Shown: positions 22,600-35,015, counted from the stretch's first letter. The stretch: DNA of 64,000 bases from Letharia columbiana (GCF_014066305.1 NW_023501038.1:372001-436000); one strand, 5' to 3'. The notes: generated from the sequence alone by a model not told the origin. Made by a program: numbers and translations.

Positions 22600-24025
22600 C
22601 GCGGGCCCTCCACTTCCGAGAGTCCCGACTATTGGGCACACGAGGTTCGAAAACGGACTGCCACTGTCGAAGTGGCAGATGTGCAGAATGGTGCAGGGCC
22701 ATCCCCAACGTCACCGTCCGGAAGCCAATGTGTATGTTTCAACAGACGTAGGGCTCGGAAGAACCTCGGTGGTCATGATAGTTGCTAATCTTTCCATCTT
22801 TGCTAAATTATGGCAATCATTGGAAAAGCTGGTTGTTGGCAGCAGTATTTGGCCAGGAATATGAATTCTCGGAGCAAGAATCTGCCGTGTCTATGGGAGA
22901 CATAGCAATACCACTTTCTCTAGCACGGCGCCTGCCTCCTTCTCCTCCTTTGTAAGATTGGGTTCTCTGATTGATTTATTATGTATGTTAGGGGGTGTGC
23001 CTCCATTTCAGGCTGACCCTTCCGAAGCATAGACACTTGAATTGGTGGTTAGACGGTGTGTCTCGAAGATTACCCTGTGTTTCCGCGAATTCGGTTTCTC
23101 CAAGTGTCTGCCTGAAAGATAATTATAATCGCCCAGCTAGGGGTCAACAAGCTCCTCCTGCAGACCAGTACACTTGAATCTTTGATGAAGCTGGGTTGCA
23201 TGTATGGATTGCTGTACCGTATGTTAGGGGAGTCTGAGCAGGGGAGTCTGAGCAGGGATAGGCCCAACCAAGCCTCCTTTGCTATCCTATCTTAGGAGGA
23301 CTCACGGATGTCAAGTTTGATCCTAATAATTCTCACTGAGCCTCGATGTCAATCCTGAGATCAAACGTCTTCACTGCGGTGCCAGACATGAGGAAAAGGT
23401 GGGTAATGTAGCGAGCATCTCAGTACTTGTCTCGCTACAGGAGAATAATTAGACGAGACGAGCAGTGCTTTGTATTCTACTTGGCATTCAGCAACGGTAC
23501 GAAGAAAGAAGACTTTGCACTGCTAACAATACCAACGAGAGTGCAACATACTGTTTTCGTTTCCTCTTGGGTTGGCTCTCCACCATAGTGACCTTCCCTG
23601 AAGCCAAGTATTGTCATCTTTCCTTTGACAGCGAATGCTTTCTCTAGGACTTCTGGCTGTTTGCCCTATATTTCCTTGCTTCGTCAGTGGCCTTCTCTCT
23701 ATCGTTCGCCATCTTCATCATCAGTGCACCCTAGGATTCGTACCATATATTCCGGAAAACGCAACAGATCTCATGGCGGATGTGGCTCTTCTTTTCACGA
23801 ACTCACCATTCAGGTACCATGATGCACGGATGAGCTAATGATATCCCTTCGTCGAGAACGAAGCCAAACAATGCATTGTTGACTGGACATTGTCTTTACA
23901 GTGTCGAGAACAAAGCAGTCTTCCCATACACCGCTTTCTATATATCTGCTTCTTATCACATAACTTTTTATTACTGTCTGCCCTATACCAGCATAGAATC
24001 TCTTCCCAGTCACAAAATACTCACA
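22600..24025. other. Intergenic; short direct repeat and a TATA-like site
   Basis: A 16-base direct repeat (GGGGAGTCTGAGCAG type) occurs twice side by side at about 23226-23257. TATATAT at 23939-23945 lies about 80 bases before the ATG of the next ORF. No gene seen. Confidence 0.45.
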
Positions 24026-24418
24026 ATGCACGCGGTCTACGACAAACTCAAGCGTTGTGTTTTCCCGGACGCATCCCCTCCGCGCCCGCTGTCTCATGTC
24101 TGGGACCTCCGCGCCGCCAATCATTTCACGACGGCTTTGGCTGGTACTGGAATGACTCCTTTGACGGCTTCTCAACGTTCAATGCAATCCTCTGCGGTCG
24201 AAGCACAAGTCCTTCGTGCTCAGAGTGCAGCTGCCGAGGCACAGAACCAGACGCTCAAACACGACAAGAAGGTATGGCGAAAGGACTATTTGCGCTCGAA
24301 AAAGGGGAATGTTCTTCGTAAGCCTAGAAACGATTCGAAAGGGCATAAACCTGGAAATAAGAAGGGCGCGAATAAACTCCGTAAGTCTAGGGATAAGGGG
24401 ATCGCCTTGACGTTTTGA
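24026..24418 (+). CDS. Small basic protein, unknown
   Basis: An ATG-started frame of 130 residues, preceded by a TATA-like site about 80 bases upstream and a CT-rich leader ending CACAATG. The N-terminal half has an Ala/Gln-rich stretch that could form a helix (SAVEAQVLRAQSAAAEAQNQ). The C-terminal half is strongly basic (KDYLRSKKGNVLRKPRND, NKKGANKLRKSRDKG), which suggests nucleic-acid or nuclear association, but this is only composition. Upstream in-frame codons lack an ATG. It is not recognised, and could be lineage-specific. Confidence 0.45.
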   Translation: MHAVYDKLKRCVFPDASPPRPLSHVWDLRAANHFTTALAGTGMTPLTASQRSMQSSAVEAQVLRAQSAAAEAQNQTLKHDKKVWRKDYLRSKKGNVLRKPRNDSKGHKPGNKKGANKLRKSRDKGIALTF

Positions 24419-25433
24419 GCCTCCTGATGGAGCGTCTGCGCCATATGCCCCTTTTGGAGTCTAGTGGTGTTTACACTGTCATTTTGTTTTGATTAAAGCG
24501 TGCGGGAAGGTATCATCAATTCTTGAGGATGAACTGTGGATTACCGGTATTGTTTGCGTTGGCGTAACTAGGTAAACGGGTCAAGAGATACTATACTTGC
24601 CCGCGCCACCCTCTGTAAATACGAGTATATGATGTGGGTTCGCCGTCTGCAGCAAAAGAACATGAAAGTGTGAATTCTGCCTCTCAAAAGCCCTATGTGA
24701 AATTGTAGATCAAGGCTCGATCTGAAAGATTTATCGGTCATTTTCTACCAATAATCTTAGACCGGACGAGCAACACGCTATATGGTGATCGAAACACTCG
24801 AATGATCTGACCGAGATAGTGCACCTAATGTCCCCTCCACTCCACAAAAAGGGCTCACTAGCTCTTGCCTCGGTCTGACAGCAGGAGTTCTCGAGCTGAC
24901 ATTGCCCAGTAAGTTCTGCTGGCTTCAAGACTAAAGGTATTTAACACTAACGAACGAGACATGTTTGGTCAAGTCCCGTTCAACTCACGCGTCGATAAAC
25001 GCGTCGAGCACCTGCCTGTTGCCATATCGCTTGTCGGAACCTCTGATATAAATGCGCAAGTTATCGATATGGCTGAGCAGTGTCCCCTGAATTTTGGTCG
25101 GCCAACAAGGGTAAATAAAAGTTTCATCAGCAGCACGGGAGTTGATTCGTAAGCAGATCTTCAAACCTACAAAAGCTGACAGGCTCAGGAGGATGAATGA
25201 CAAAAGACATATCAAAGCACATTGCAGTGATTGAGCCTATCGATGAGGTTGTATGCCAGAAAGGATTTATGAGAAAACATTGAGTCTGTTGTCAATCCTG
25301 TAAAGTAGCATAATTAGTCCACGGAAACAGGCGAGCACGTTGTTCTGGACCATTGAATTGTGGTCGACGCAAGGTCCAATGTAATGACTTGCATGACGCC
25401 ATGACGCCTCATGGTCTTCAGCAGGGCCGCATC
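24419..25433. other. Intergenic, nothing supportable
   Basis: Only short open frames; no conserved motif or repeat recognised. Confidence 0.45.
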
Positions 25434-27088
25434 TCAAAATTGGGCAACCTCTGTTGTCATCGACCGACCTTGAAGGACAAGACCTGTATCTCGCACGTTA
25501 GCTCTTGACAATGTGCTTCCTATCCTGCAACTGACATCGTTCTTGCCTACTTCCACGATCTCATCCTCGGAGACCCTCACCCCTTCAGCGCCCTCCACGT
25601 ACGCCAACGGCGCGTCTCCCATGACCTTCCTTGCGCAGTCCCTCACAGTTGTGCCTTTCTTGACTAAGACGCAATCCCTGAATACGAAATTGCTCCCAGC
25701 CCCTGATCCGAACCCATGTATATTCCTGACAGGGAAGACAGGTACCAGACCTAGAAGCTCCGCTGCTCGTGACAGCACTTGCACAACGCCCGTGGAACCA
25801 AATCTGTACAGCACCATATCTTTCAGATTCTCAATCCTGGTTTTCAGCTTCTCATCCAATTCTTTCAGTCCACCCCCATCTGCCTCTCCCATTTCTAGGA
25901 GATCTTCCCTCGTGTCCACAAATTCGCTGCCTTCGACGTAACGCACAAAGCCCTGCTTTGCCAGCTTTCTCAGGAAAACCTCTGATATGGCCGAGCACAG
26001 GACTATAGATTGCGGATCTTGCATCTTTGCAATCCTCGATATGTTCTTGTCAGCGTCTGGGTGGTCGATTTTGTTCAAGGCGAAGACGGTAGGGAATTTT
26101 TCATCGGTGAAAGCGTTAACGACAGAGCTTATGGTCTCAGGTGACCAATGTTCAAGAGGCTCCTTGAGTTTTAAGTGGTCCAGCGTGCGGGCCACTGTTT
26201 GCGATGTGCTCCCGTACCCAGAAAATTGGTTCTGTAGTGTGTCGACAGGGTTCGCCTCTTCGATATTCAGCAAGACAGAAATGCCAGCAGCTGTTGTTGC
26301 TTACTTATGGCAACATGACGACGTTTGATAGAGCCCCTGGGTGACCATTAGCTTCGGTAATAAGAGGCTTTGAGGCTCCGACACTCACCACTTCTCCATC
26401 AGATTCCCTTCTATCCATCTTACAATTTCCGATCTAAGCCACACGATATCCTGTGACGGATCGTATCCTCTGGTTGCCTTTCCTGAGCACAAGGCGCATC
26501 AGCCGTCCTAGCTCCCTTATCAGATCCCGGCCTGGATGCAACCCTACCTTCTGCATCTGTGGTCCCACTGACATCAACAACATGCACCAAGGCATCTGCA
26601 TGTCTCAGATCGTCTAGAAATTTGTTGCCGAGCCCTTTTCCTTCATGTGCGCCGGGCACTAATCCAGCGACATCTAGGAGCTCGATTGGTACAGAACGCT
26701 TTCCTTGCACGCAAGCACCATAGTTGGGCTTGCAGCGATCGGAAACGCCATGTCGGGCGCAAGCACAGGATATTTGAAGGTATCCAATGGCTCGCTGAGG
26801 GTCTATTGTAGTGAACCTGGGCGGGATGAGTATGTGCTCTTTTTCTTTGGAAGGCAAATGTCTTACGGAAAGTTTCCTGCAGCTCCTAGTCAGTCAAGGC
26901 CTTGGTCGAACGCACGGTTTTCTGTAGACTTGCCGACTTTGGAGCTGGCGTCTGTAAGGCTAAGTTTGAGCACAAGCGATCAGAACATGACTTCGATGTT
27001 GGGACTGAGAATCGATATACCTATTCAAAGTGGTCGATTTGCCAGATGACGGCTTCCCGACCAGACCTATGAGTGGGTCTCGAGGCAT
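25434..27088 (-). CDS. OBG-like GTPase, YchF/MJ1332-related
   Basis: Seven exons (27088-27021, 26959-26934, 26876-26867, 26816-26548, 26482-26389, 26336-26305, 26257-25434) give 440 residues in frame. The start [20 protein letters not shown] holds the P-loop. Splicing two tiny exons (26 and 10 bases) rebuilds the family motif [17 protein letters not shown]. Then come the G3 box [65 protein letters not shown], and the G4 box [17 protein letters not shown]-like C-terminal region has [13 protein letters not shown] and [20 protein letters not shown]. The family is close to an uncharacterised fission-yeast GTP-binding protein and archaeal homologues; a translation-linked role is inferred for OBG-type GTPases. 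The second intron uses a GC donor (GCAAGT). Confidence 0.92.
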
Positions 27089-27459
27089 TGTTCTCTTCAA
27101 GAACCCATTACGTTACACCAGTAGAGTAGAGTAGTATGCGGTGATTTCGAAATTTTTGGAATGCTGGAGCGATACCTGGTGATCGCGCTTGGTAGGGCTG
27201 CACCACGGGTCTCATACGACAGCATTTCTACCTCGTTCTAATACGAAGACTACGACAAGTTTGCAAGCCGAACAGTCGCTGTAATTCTAGGCTGCTCTGA
27301 ATACACGCTGAAAGACCCTAGACAGGCAAAGATGTCTCAATTGTGCACCTCAATCGAATGCTCTTTCCATGACGCCCAAATGTCACAGACGCCAATGTAT
27401 GCAACACAATGCAAGCACAGCCGCCCATAAAGCCATAGTAAAACTCTTGCCGCTTTGGT
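27089..27459. other. Short intergenic between two minus-strand genes
   Basis: No gene seen. It must hold the 5' region of the GTPase gene and the 3' end of the next minus-strand gene. Confidence 0.4.
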
Positions 27460-27883
27460 TTAATCCTTATGGCCCTTCTACACAGTGGTCAGCACACTCC
27501 TCGAAACTAACTGACAGCCCTGCTCCCTTGGATCGTAGACTTACTTGACCCCTCTCATCATTCATGCCAATCACTGGCCCTGGTGCCTCTGGATGATCTT
27601 TCTGGGCTTGCTCATTCTGGTTCCCTGAATCTTTCTCCGACGTACCCTGACTCACGCTCTCGTTGTCAGCAACTCTTTCTCTTTTCCCTGATTGCGATGC
27701 CCCCGATTGGACATCCAGCTCGTCGCTTCGGTTTTGAACGTGCTCTTGAGGCTGACGGCCCGACCAATCGGATGTGCCAGAGGCGAAGCGATATTGGGTG
27801 AGGAAAGGGAGGGATCGAGGGGTGGTGCGGAAAGTCCTGGGTAGAAGCGTCCGGGTACGAACGGAGGTACGGAGTATAGACAT
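27460..27883 (-). CDS. Small putative mitochondrial protein
   Basis: Two exons (27883-27545, 27477-27460) with a 67-base intron give 118 residues. The N-terminus (MSILRTSVRTRTLLPRTFRT) is Arg/Thr-rich without acids and fits a mitochondrial targeting sequence. The middle is hydrophilic, rich in Gln, Ser and Glu. The C-terminus reads PEAPGPVIGMNDERGQKGHK across the splice; the motif IGMNDERG followed by KGH recurs in small fungal mitochondrial proteins as far as I recall, and supports this short last exon. No enzyme motif is present. The function is unknown. It is divergent from the SET-domain gene, with about 230 bases between start codons. Confidence 0.7.
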
Positions 27884-28115
27884 ATCCAGGTCGTTTGAGC
27901 AAATTATTGTCAATTGAGAGGAGTTTGGAGACGTTTAATTGAGTATCATGGATATCTACAAGAGCACGAGTGAAGCGCACATTTAGACACAAGCTGATGC
28001 CGTCATCAGCAAATTAAAAAAGCCATGCCGGTACCGAGGTTTATCCACTTGATTTAGGCTTATTTGCTGCATCCATGTTCCTTTGCTAGACTTACTTTTG
28101 TTTAGATATTGGGTC
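27884..28115. promoter_or_regulatory. Shared intergenic promoter region of the small mitochondrial and SET-domain genes
   Basis: The start codons of the two divergent genes are 232 bases apart. No specific motif was identified. Confidence 0.4.
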
Positions 28116-29663
28116 ATGCATCGACAGACATTGCCCATTGATCAATTGGGTGCTTGGGCTCGATTGAACAATGTCGAGTTCAATGGCGTTAAGATCATGG
28201 CTTCGCAAGGAGATAAGGGTTCAGGCTTGGTCATGACCGCTGAGAGATCAATAGACAACCCGTTGCTCATGACAATCCCGAATGACCTCGTCCTGTCTCT
28301 TGAAAATGTATGGGTGTACGCGAAATCAGACAAGCATCTACGCCAGGTCCTCGAAGCTACCGGAGATTACTCAAGGGTAATTGGCCTAAAAGCCTCGATA
28401 AAAGATACAGAGGCTCTGGACGTAGACTAATGGGTGTCAGACAGCAAGGGGAGCCATCCTGATATTCTTGCTCCTGCAAGTGACCAACGGTGCCACTGGA
28501 GGCAGCATAGGAGTCTCCAATCCGTTCAGCGAATACGTGAAATTTCTTCCACTCAGGGTCCCCTTGCCCACAACTTGGAATGAGAGCGAACGAGCGATAG
28601 TTACAGGAACTTCTCTTGAAGCGGCTGTAAGTGCTAAATTGAATGGCTTGGATCGTGAAATTACTCTTCTGAAAGAGAAGACGTCGTCAATCGACTGGTG
28701 TCAGGAATGCTGGTGGGACGCAGCCAGTGGCACATTGACGCTCGATGACTGGAAAACGGTCGATGCAATGTATAGATCTCGGGCTTTAGACTTGCCTGGT
28801 ACCGGACATTCTATGGTCCCATGCATTGATATGGCGAACCATGCTTCGGGCGGCAGTACCAGTGCCCTGTATGAGACCGACGGCGACGGCAATGCCATTC
28901 TTGTCCTTCGAGAAGGTAAGGACTTGGCTCCGAATGACGAGGTTACAATCACGTATGGAGACGAGAAAGGTGCCTGCGAGATGCTGTTCTCCTATGGCTT
29001 CATTGAATCGACTGTGAAGTCCGCCCGAGAGCTTTTCCTGGACCTTAGCATCCCAGATGATGACCCTTTGAAGCTCGCGAAGAAAGCCGTTGCTCAATCA
29101 GCACCAGGCTTTCGTCTTTTTCTTCGCGGTGACTCTACAGATTGGGAGTCCTCCTTTGTATGGCTGCTTTGTGTTAACGAAGAGGATGGTCTCGAAATCA
29201 AATTATTGCAGAAGAACGATGGTGAAAGGGAGCTGCAGGCTTCCTGGAAAGATAAAGAGATAACGGACATGTCAAATCTAGTTAAGCTGCTGAAATTGGA
29301 ACCATTGTGGGATGTGTTTGCATTACGAGCAATCATTACTTGTCAGAACCGCGTCGAACAGCAGCTCTTCAGGCTCGAGGGCAGCAAGAACTCCGTCGAC
29401 GAGCTATTGATCATTGGGGAGGTTGATAATGACATTCGTGCGAACGCAATGCAATTGCGACATTTGGAAGAGATCTTATTGCTGCACGCTTACGGGGATT
29501 TTGAGACCAAGGTATGTGGAGACTCTGCCGGGGAAAAGCACAGCTTCTTCACTAACGTGGTGATGACCAGAAATCTCAAATACTCGATTCACCAGTCGTC
29601 CAGCAGTATCTTGGCGCCACGATGGCCTCGAATCCGGGCGTGTCCGAAGACGACTTTTCTTAA
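28116..29663 (+). CDS. SET-domain protein lysine methyltransferase (Rubisco LSMT/SETD3-like)
   Basis: Three exons (28116-28376, 28441-29511, 29571-29663) give 474 residues in frame. The split SET domain begins near residue 10 (LGAWARLNNVEFNGVKI), continues with SGLVMTAERSIDNPLLMTIP, and after the first splice RGAILIFLLLQVT. The substrate- and cofactor-binding core is at about residues 200-290: SMVPCIDMANHA, DEVTITYGDEKGACEMLFSY and GF. The C-terminal half (from about 300) fits a Rubisco LSMT substrate-binding domain. Related fungal enzymes (Rkm family) methylate ribosomal proteins or elongation factors. A similar substrate here is inferred. The last exon supplies only the tail ending SEDDFS. 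An additional upstream exon is possible but not needed. Confidence 0.87.
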
Positions 29664-30554
29664 AGCAACGGTCGAGGACATAGCGACCTTGTTGGGAACA
29701 TGCTGAAAAGCTTTTTGATTGACGGCACTGGCTAGACGCCGCAGCAGCATTTTGCTACACCACTCGCTGGAGAGCGAAAGATCTCTAGCCGTCAGAGAGA
29801 GAATTGCGACACAGGGCCAGTGCAACATGGCAATGTGAAGCGAAACGTCGTTTTCCTAGATGAGAAAATAATAATAGGGTAATACTCGGTAATGATGGTT
29901 GCTTTGATCTCATCGCAAGCTTCTCCGAATAGGTCCTCTGATAAGATACCTAGGTTGCTTGGGGGAAAGTACGGAGCAGGTCTGCCATATTCTAGATTTT
30001 GGACGGCTGAGAATGTGATTGGCTGGCATATTCCCCGCATTTCACAGTCGATTCAGATTGAGCTAAGTGTGGCGCCAAGAAAGCCACCGATACCACCAAG
30101 CTAGAAGTCAAAACCCGATTTCGGACAATCGCATCATACGGTCGGAGATAGCAGCGAAGAAGGCGGAAGGGGAAGGGGAAGGGGAAAGAAAAAGGAACGT
30201 CGCATCCAAAGCAACCAATGACATGGCAGAAGAATTGAATGGAAAAAGATTAGATTTGACCCTACGAGTGCCAATGCCCGAAAGTGTGTGTGTCCTGGGA
30301 CATCTAAGGGTAATCTTACCAATCACCGTGTGAGCATCAGCTTGACCTCATAGTCCTGACCCCACAGCTGTAACAATAATGTTAGAGTAAAGTAAGATTA
30401 TTTGTCAACCCTCCAATCCTCTTCTTTCCTTCAATCCCCCCCACAGCATTGTGAAACCTCCAGTACCCTTGTCTATCAATGTGTTCACCTAACACTCAGA
30501 CCAATCTCTTGTATATCAGATTACAAACCCCGGACGAACGGATATATAGCTATC
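29664..30554. other. Intergenic upstream of the FacB-type regulator
   Basis: Contains a purine-rich GGGGAA repeat (about 30166-30196), a pyrimidine-rich leader at 30412-30445 and a TATATA near 30541. No gene seen. Confidence 0.45.
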
Positions 30555-33299
30555 ATGCCTGGCATCCTCCCGATGAAGGTGATCAAGGTGGGCACAAGTG
30601 CGCAGAGTAGAATCGCTCAGGCGTGCGACAGATGCCGCAGCAAGAAGATCCGATGTGATGGCATTACACCATGCTGCTCACAGTGTGCCAATGTCGGATT
30701 CGCTTGCAAAACAAGTGACAAGCTTAGTCGCCGTGCATTCCCCAGAGGATACACCGAATCTTTGGAAGAAAGAGTACGCGCTCTCGAAACCGAAGCCACA
30801 GAATTGAAGGATTTACTCGACGAGAAGGATGAAAAGATTGATATACTGTCGAGGGTTCATTCCAATTCGCCGTCACTCAGACGCCCGTCAAGCACGCCCT
30901 CAACCTCGCCCAGTCTGCCCGATGTGAAGGAGGACGTCAAGAGTGCCCGGAAAGAGCATACCTTCAGGGTCCAGCAGTCGCCCTGCCTGCTCGATGGCGA
31001 CGAATCGGACTCCTATTTCATGGGTGCATCAAGCGGGAGATCCTTTGTTGGTGGGCAGCCCTCGTGCTCAGCATGGCGTGCGCTTCACTGATTCCCGCAG
31101 ACACTTTCAAAGCCAAATTTCAGGAGTCCGGAAGGCCATGCAGCGAGTTCAAGACAGAAGCGTGCTTCGCGATAAGGAAGAAAGACAGCCCTTCCACACA
31201 GAGATCTTCTACCTACATCGCACCGAGAGTCCCTTCCCGTATGGTCTCAGATCAAATGATCAACATCTTTTTCCAGGAATGGGCTCCTCTCTTTCCTGTT
31301 GTGCATCGGCCGACTGTGTTGAAAGCGTATGCCGATTACGTGAACGAACCTGAAGGCGTCAAGGACAACCATTCTCTTGCGCAGTTGAACCTCATTTTCG
31401 GTATCGCAGCTCTGTCTTCCGAAGTACGCACCACGGAAGACTTGCAGGTCTACCTAATAAATGCTAATGTTCAATTAGTGGAACAAAGAGAATGCTCAAG
31501 GGTTTGAGCAGCAATGGCAGGCGGCTTTGGACGCTGTACTAGCAGAAAACACTTTGCCTACTTTACAGTGCCTTGCCCTCGTCCAGATCTACTGTATTGC
31601 AAAGGCCGATTACAACAAACTTTTGCACTACAAGGGCATTGCAATAAGCCTCTCACATCGCCTTGGGCTTCACCAGAGTCAGAAGCGCTTTTCTATGGGC
31701 GCGTTGACTAGTGAAATAAGGAAGAAAGTATTCTGGACTCTGTATACACTGGACTGGTGAGTTGAATCAACGTCGAGTCCCACGCCGTAATACTAAGTCG
31801 CTGTAGCTTTTCGGCTGCCCTGCTCGGGCTCCCGAAGCTGTTCAATGAAAGCGACATTCATGCAGAGTACCCTGCCGATGTCGACGATGAACATGTCTCC
31901 GAGCGAGGTTTCCAGTCAACGTTGCCAGGCGAATTTACAAGAGTGTCCAGCGCCCTAGCCCTCTTCCGTGTAGCGCGTGTTATGTCCAAGGTTTTGGAAG
32001 AAAATTACCCTGCAGCTTCATCGCATGACTTGTCCCTTCAGAAGATTGGCGCACTGAACGATGAGCTCGACGCTTGGCTTGGAAGCCTTCCACCTCATCT
32101 TCGACTACACTTCGTTCAGGACAAACCCAGTACCAACGTTGTTGGTAGTAGATCGCCTCTATTGGTATATTGCACCACGCCAATGCACAAGAGTCATTGC
32201 TGACTGACCGTACTAGTCTCTCGCCTATCATTACATTCGCACTCTCATCCATCGGCCGGCAGTAGGTTCTAGCCTGGGTAACAAGGCTTCACCCTCAGTC
32301 GTCGCTCTTGCACAATCCAGCAAACACATTATTCAGATCGTTCAGTTGCTTGAAGAACGGAGGATGAGCTTTTCATTCTGTCTCAACAAAAACGAGCTGT
32401 TGCTTCTCGCAGGATTTGGCCTGCTCTTTCAGGGCCTTAACCTTGATCGCAGAGGCAAATTAATTCAGGACAGCCAAAGACTCCTGTGCTCTGTTATCGG
32501 GATACTTGAGCGCAATGCAGCAATCGGTGCGGCTGAACTCAAGAAAGTTGCCTCCGCAATCATCAGCGTTGAAAGATTTTCTAAGGATGCCCGAGGCTCA
32601 GACGCCACTGCAGGACGACGAAAATCAGAGGAAAACATGGCGGCTCCAAAGGAGTCTTCGAAGTCAGCTCGCAAACTTCAAACCATAGCTTCACGCTTTT
32701 CAACGTGGAACGCGCCGGTTGTGAAACGAGAGAGCAGCAGCGGGCGTCGTTTTACTGCTCCAACCCTGTCAACCGGGCAGCTCTCGGGTTATGATCGTAG
32801 CACCAGTCAAAATAGCGTCTCGTCAGTAGTATCTGACCCAAATCCTCAAAATGGATATTCGCAGCACATCAGCATCTCACAATCTCCGGGCCAGGATCCT
32901 TCCCCAGATCCACCGAACCTCGATTACCTTTCTTTCAATAATCCTGCACCAAGCCCGAAGAACTTGTCTCCGGGCTCAAGTCGGCAGTTCAGGATGTCTG
33001 ACCTTTCAAACCAGCAAATGCAGCCTCCATTGGACAGCCACTTTCCTTCCGAAGATGTTTTCTCGTCGTACGTCTCGCCACCTCCTTCTGACGATTTTGG
33101 TTGGTGTTCCAACATTTGGGCTATGCCTTCCAATATGGGCGACCAGCCAGACGCTTCGCAAGGCCGTGTGAGCTTTTCTGAAGAAGACCTCACGAGTGGT
33201 GAGGAACTGAGCAGCTGTGACATAGGGGCAGAGTTTCATGGGTTAGCAATGGATGGCTTGGTAGGATTAGATGGGCTTGACGGGAGCTTCGAGCTGTAA
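30555..33299 (+). CDS. facB: Zn2Cys6 transcription factor, FacB/Cat8 type (acetate and gluconeogenesis regulator)
   Basis: Five exons (30555-31050, 31101-31423, 31479-31756, 31807-32164, 32217-33299) give 845 residues, near the usual family length. The zinc cluster lies at residues 24-51 ([19 protein letters not shown] then SQC). The linker and coiled coil [20 protein letters not shown] are diagnostic for FacB/Cat8. After splicing, [20 protein letters not shown] follows. The fungal-specific regulatory domain runs from about 230 to 550 with [40 protein letters not shown] and [20 protein letters not shown]. The C-terminal 250 residues are Ser/Pro-rich with acidic patches ([16 protein letters not shown]), a likely activation region. 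In Aspergillus FacB turns on acetate use, glyoxylate-cycle and gluconeogenic genes. The same role here is inferred from strong motif identity. Confidence 0.93.
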
Positions 33300-33916
33300 A
33301 AATGATGGGCACGAGGACAGGGAAAATCGTTCGAATAGTTTATACTGCAGGTTGTATTGGTGATGTACTCGTACGATATAGGATATGGAATGAGTGCAAC
33401 CCGGAAAACAATCAAACTATGATTTAGATGCAAGATCAACACACATGTTATAGTTAGGCAAGGACAGAATTTAGACGTATTCTGAACTTCTCTTGAGACA
33501 GGACGCAGGTGGGAAGGCAAGACCGCCCTGTAGAAATCCCAGCGAAACACATCTATTATTTGAGGAATCATTTCAACATAAATGGTCATCTCAAGTCAGT
33601 TTCGTGTCCCTCACTTTGAATTACAACATCTTTGAACCATTCGCTGTCCAGTCTTTGCGTCTATAGATAGATCCTCACTCTTGTAACCCGGCAGAGCGTT
33701 AAAATAATGTGATTGGCTCCAGTTCAATCCAACCACATGGATCCAAGCGGAGGTACTTCTTGCGCAAGAAATATAAATCTGCCTCTTACCCATCAGTCCT
33801 CACGCAACAACCTGAAGCGTCAAATCACCGACCAGCTTGTAGCTCCGAGCGACGTCCTAAATTACGAGAGAACTGTAAAAAGGCAGAAACCTGAACAGCT
33901 ACCCGGGAGTCAAGCC
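33300..33916. other. Intergenic between FacB-type regulator and PHO85-type kinase
   Basis: No separate gene. The frame of the kinase's first exon stays open upstream to an ATG at 33737, so part of this stretch could be coding. Confidence 0.4.
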
Positions 33917-35015
33917 ATGGATAAGAGACATCCCAGCTCCTTCCAGCAGCTGGAAAAGGTATGCCATGTCAACATCTGAATTGGGCCACGCGCTGACGAA
34001 TTCCATAGCTGGGTGAGGGGACATATGCAACAGTAAGGCTATCACTCTGCTGTTGCACAAACTCGCTCATTCAGACCGTCAGGTCTTCAAAGGACGTAAC
34101 CGCCAGACAGGCGAGCTCGTTGCTCTCAAAGAGATCCACCTAGATAGCGAAGAAGGCACTCCCAGCACCGCCATCCGCGAAATTTCGCTCATGAAAGAGC
34201 TCAAACATGACAACATTGTCTCATTACACGATGTCATACATACCGAGAATAAGCTCATGCTCGTATTCGAATACATGGACAAGGACCTTAAGAAGTACAT
34301 GGACTCCCGCGGCTCCGGCGGCCAATTGGACTACATCACCATCAAATCCTTCATGCACCAGCTCCTCCAAGGCATTGCTTTTTGCCACGAAAATCGTGTA
34401 CTACATCGAGATTTAAAGCCTCAGAATCTCCTCATCAACAACAAGGGCCAACTCAAGCTTGCAGACTTCGGTCTGGCCAGAGCTTTCGGCATTCCAGTCA
34501 ATACCTTCTCCAATGAAGTAGTCACTCTCTGGTACCGCGCCCCAGACGTTCTCCTCGGCTCCCGCACCTACAACACCAGCATCGACATCTGGTCCGCCGG
34601 CTGCATCATGGCCGAAATGTACACTGGACGCCCCTTATTCCCCGGTACCACAAACGAAGACCAACTGCAGAAGATTTTCCGCATAATGGGTACGCCATCA
34701 GAGCGCAGTTGGCCTGGCATCAGCCAATTTCCCGAATACAAATCCAACTTTCACGTCTATGCGACGCAAGATTTGCGCATGTTTCTTCCCCAAATTGATC
34801 AGATGGGGCTGGATCTGATCTCGAGGATGTTGCAGCTGAGGCCGGAGATGAGGATTGGTGCGTTGGAGGCATTGAGTCATTTGTGGTTCAGAGACCTTCC
34901 ACAATTGAGGCAACAGCAGGCACAGCAGGCACAGCAGATGCAGCTGGGAGGGCAGGGAAGCATGTTGATGGGCGGAGCCAGTGGTGGTGGATATGGTGTC
35001 CCGGTTTACCAGTGA
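33917..35015 (+). CDS. PHO85: Cyclin-dependent kinase, PHO85 type
   Basis: Three exons (33917-33958, 34009-34032, 34083-35015) give 332 residues. The Gly-rich loop [20 protein letters not shown] is assembled across two introns. Other marks are [20 protein letters not shown] (PSTAIRE cyclin-binding helix), [60 protein letters not shown] and [12 protein letters not shown]. Pho85 kinases pair with several cyclins and control phosphate response, glycogen and cell cycle. The start [14 protein letters not shown] matches the usual N-terminus. The C-terminal tail is rich in Gln and Gly ([12 protein letters not shown]). An in-frame ATG at 33737 would add 60 residues, which I consider unlikely. It is on the same strand as the FacB-type gene and convergent with the SAP-domain gene. 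Confidence 0.95.

Noticed and set aside
25513..25941. 142-codon plus-strand frame opposite the OBG-like GTPase
   Set aside because: Shadow of a conserved exon on the minus strand.
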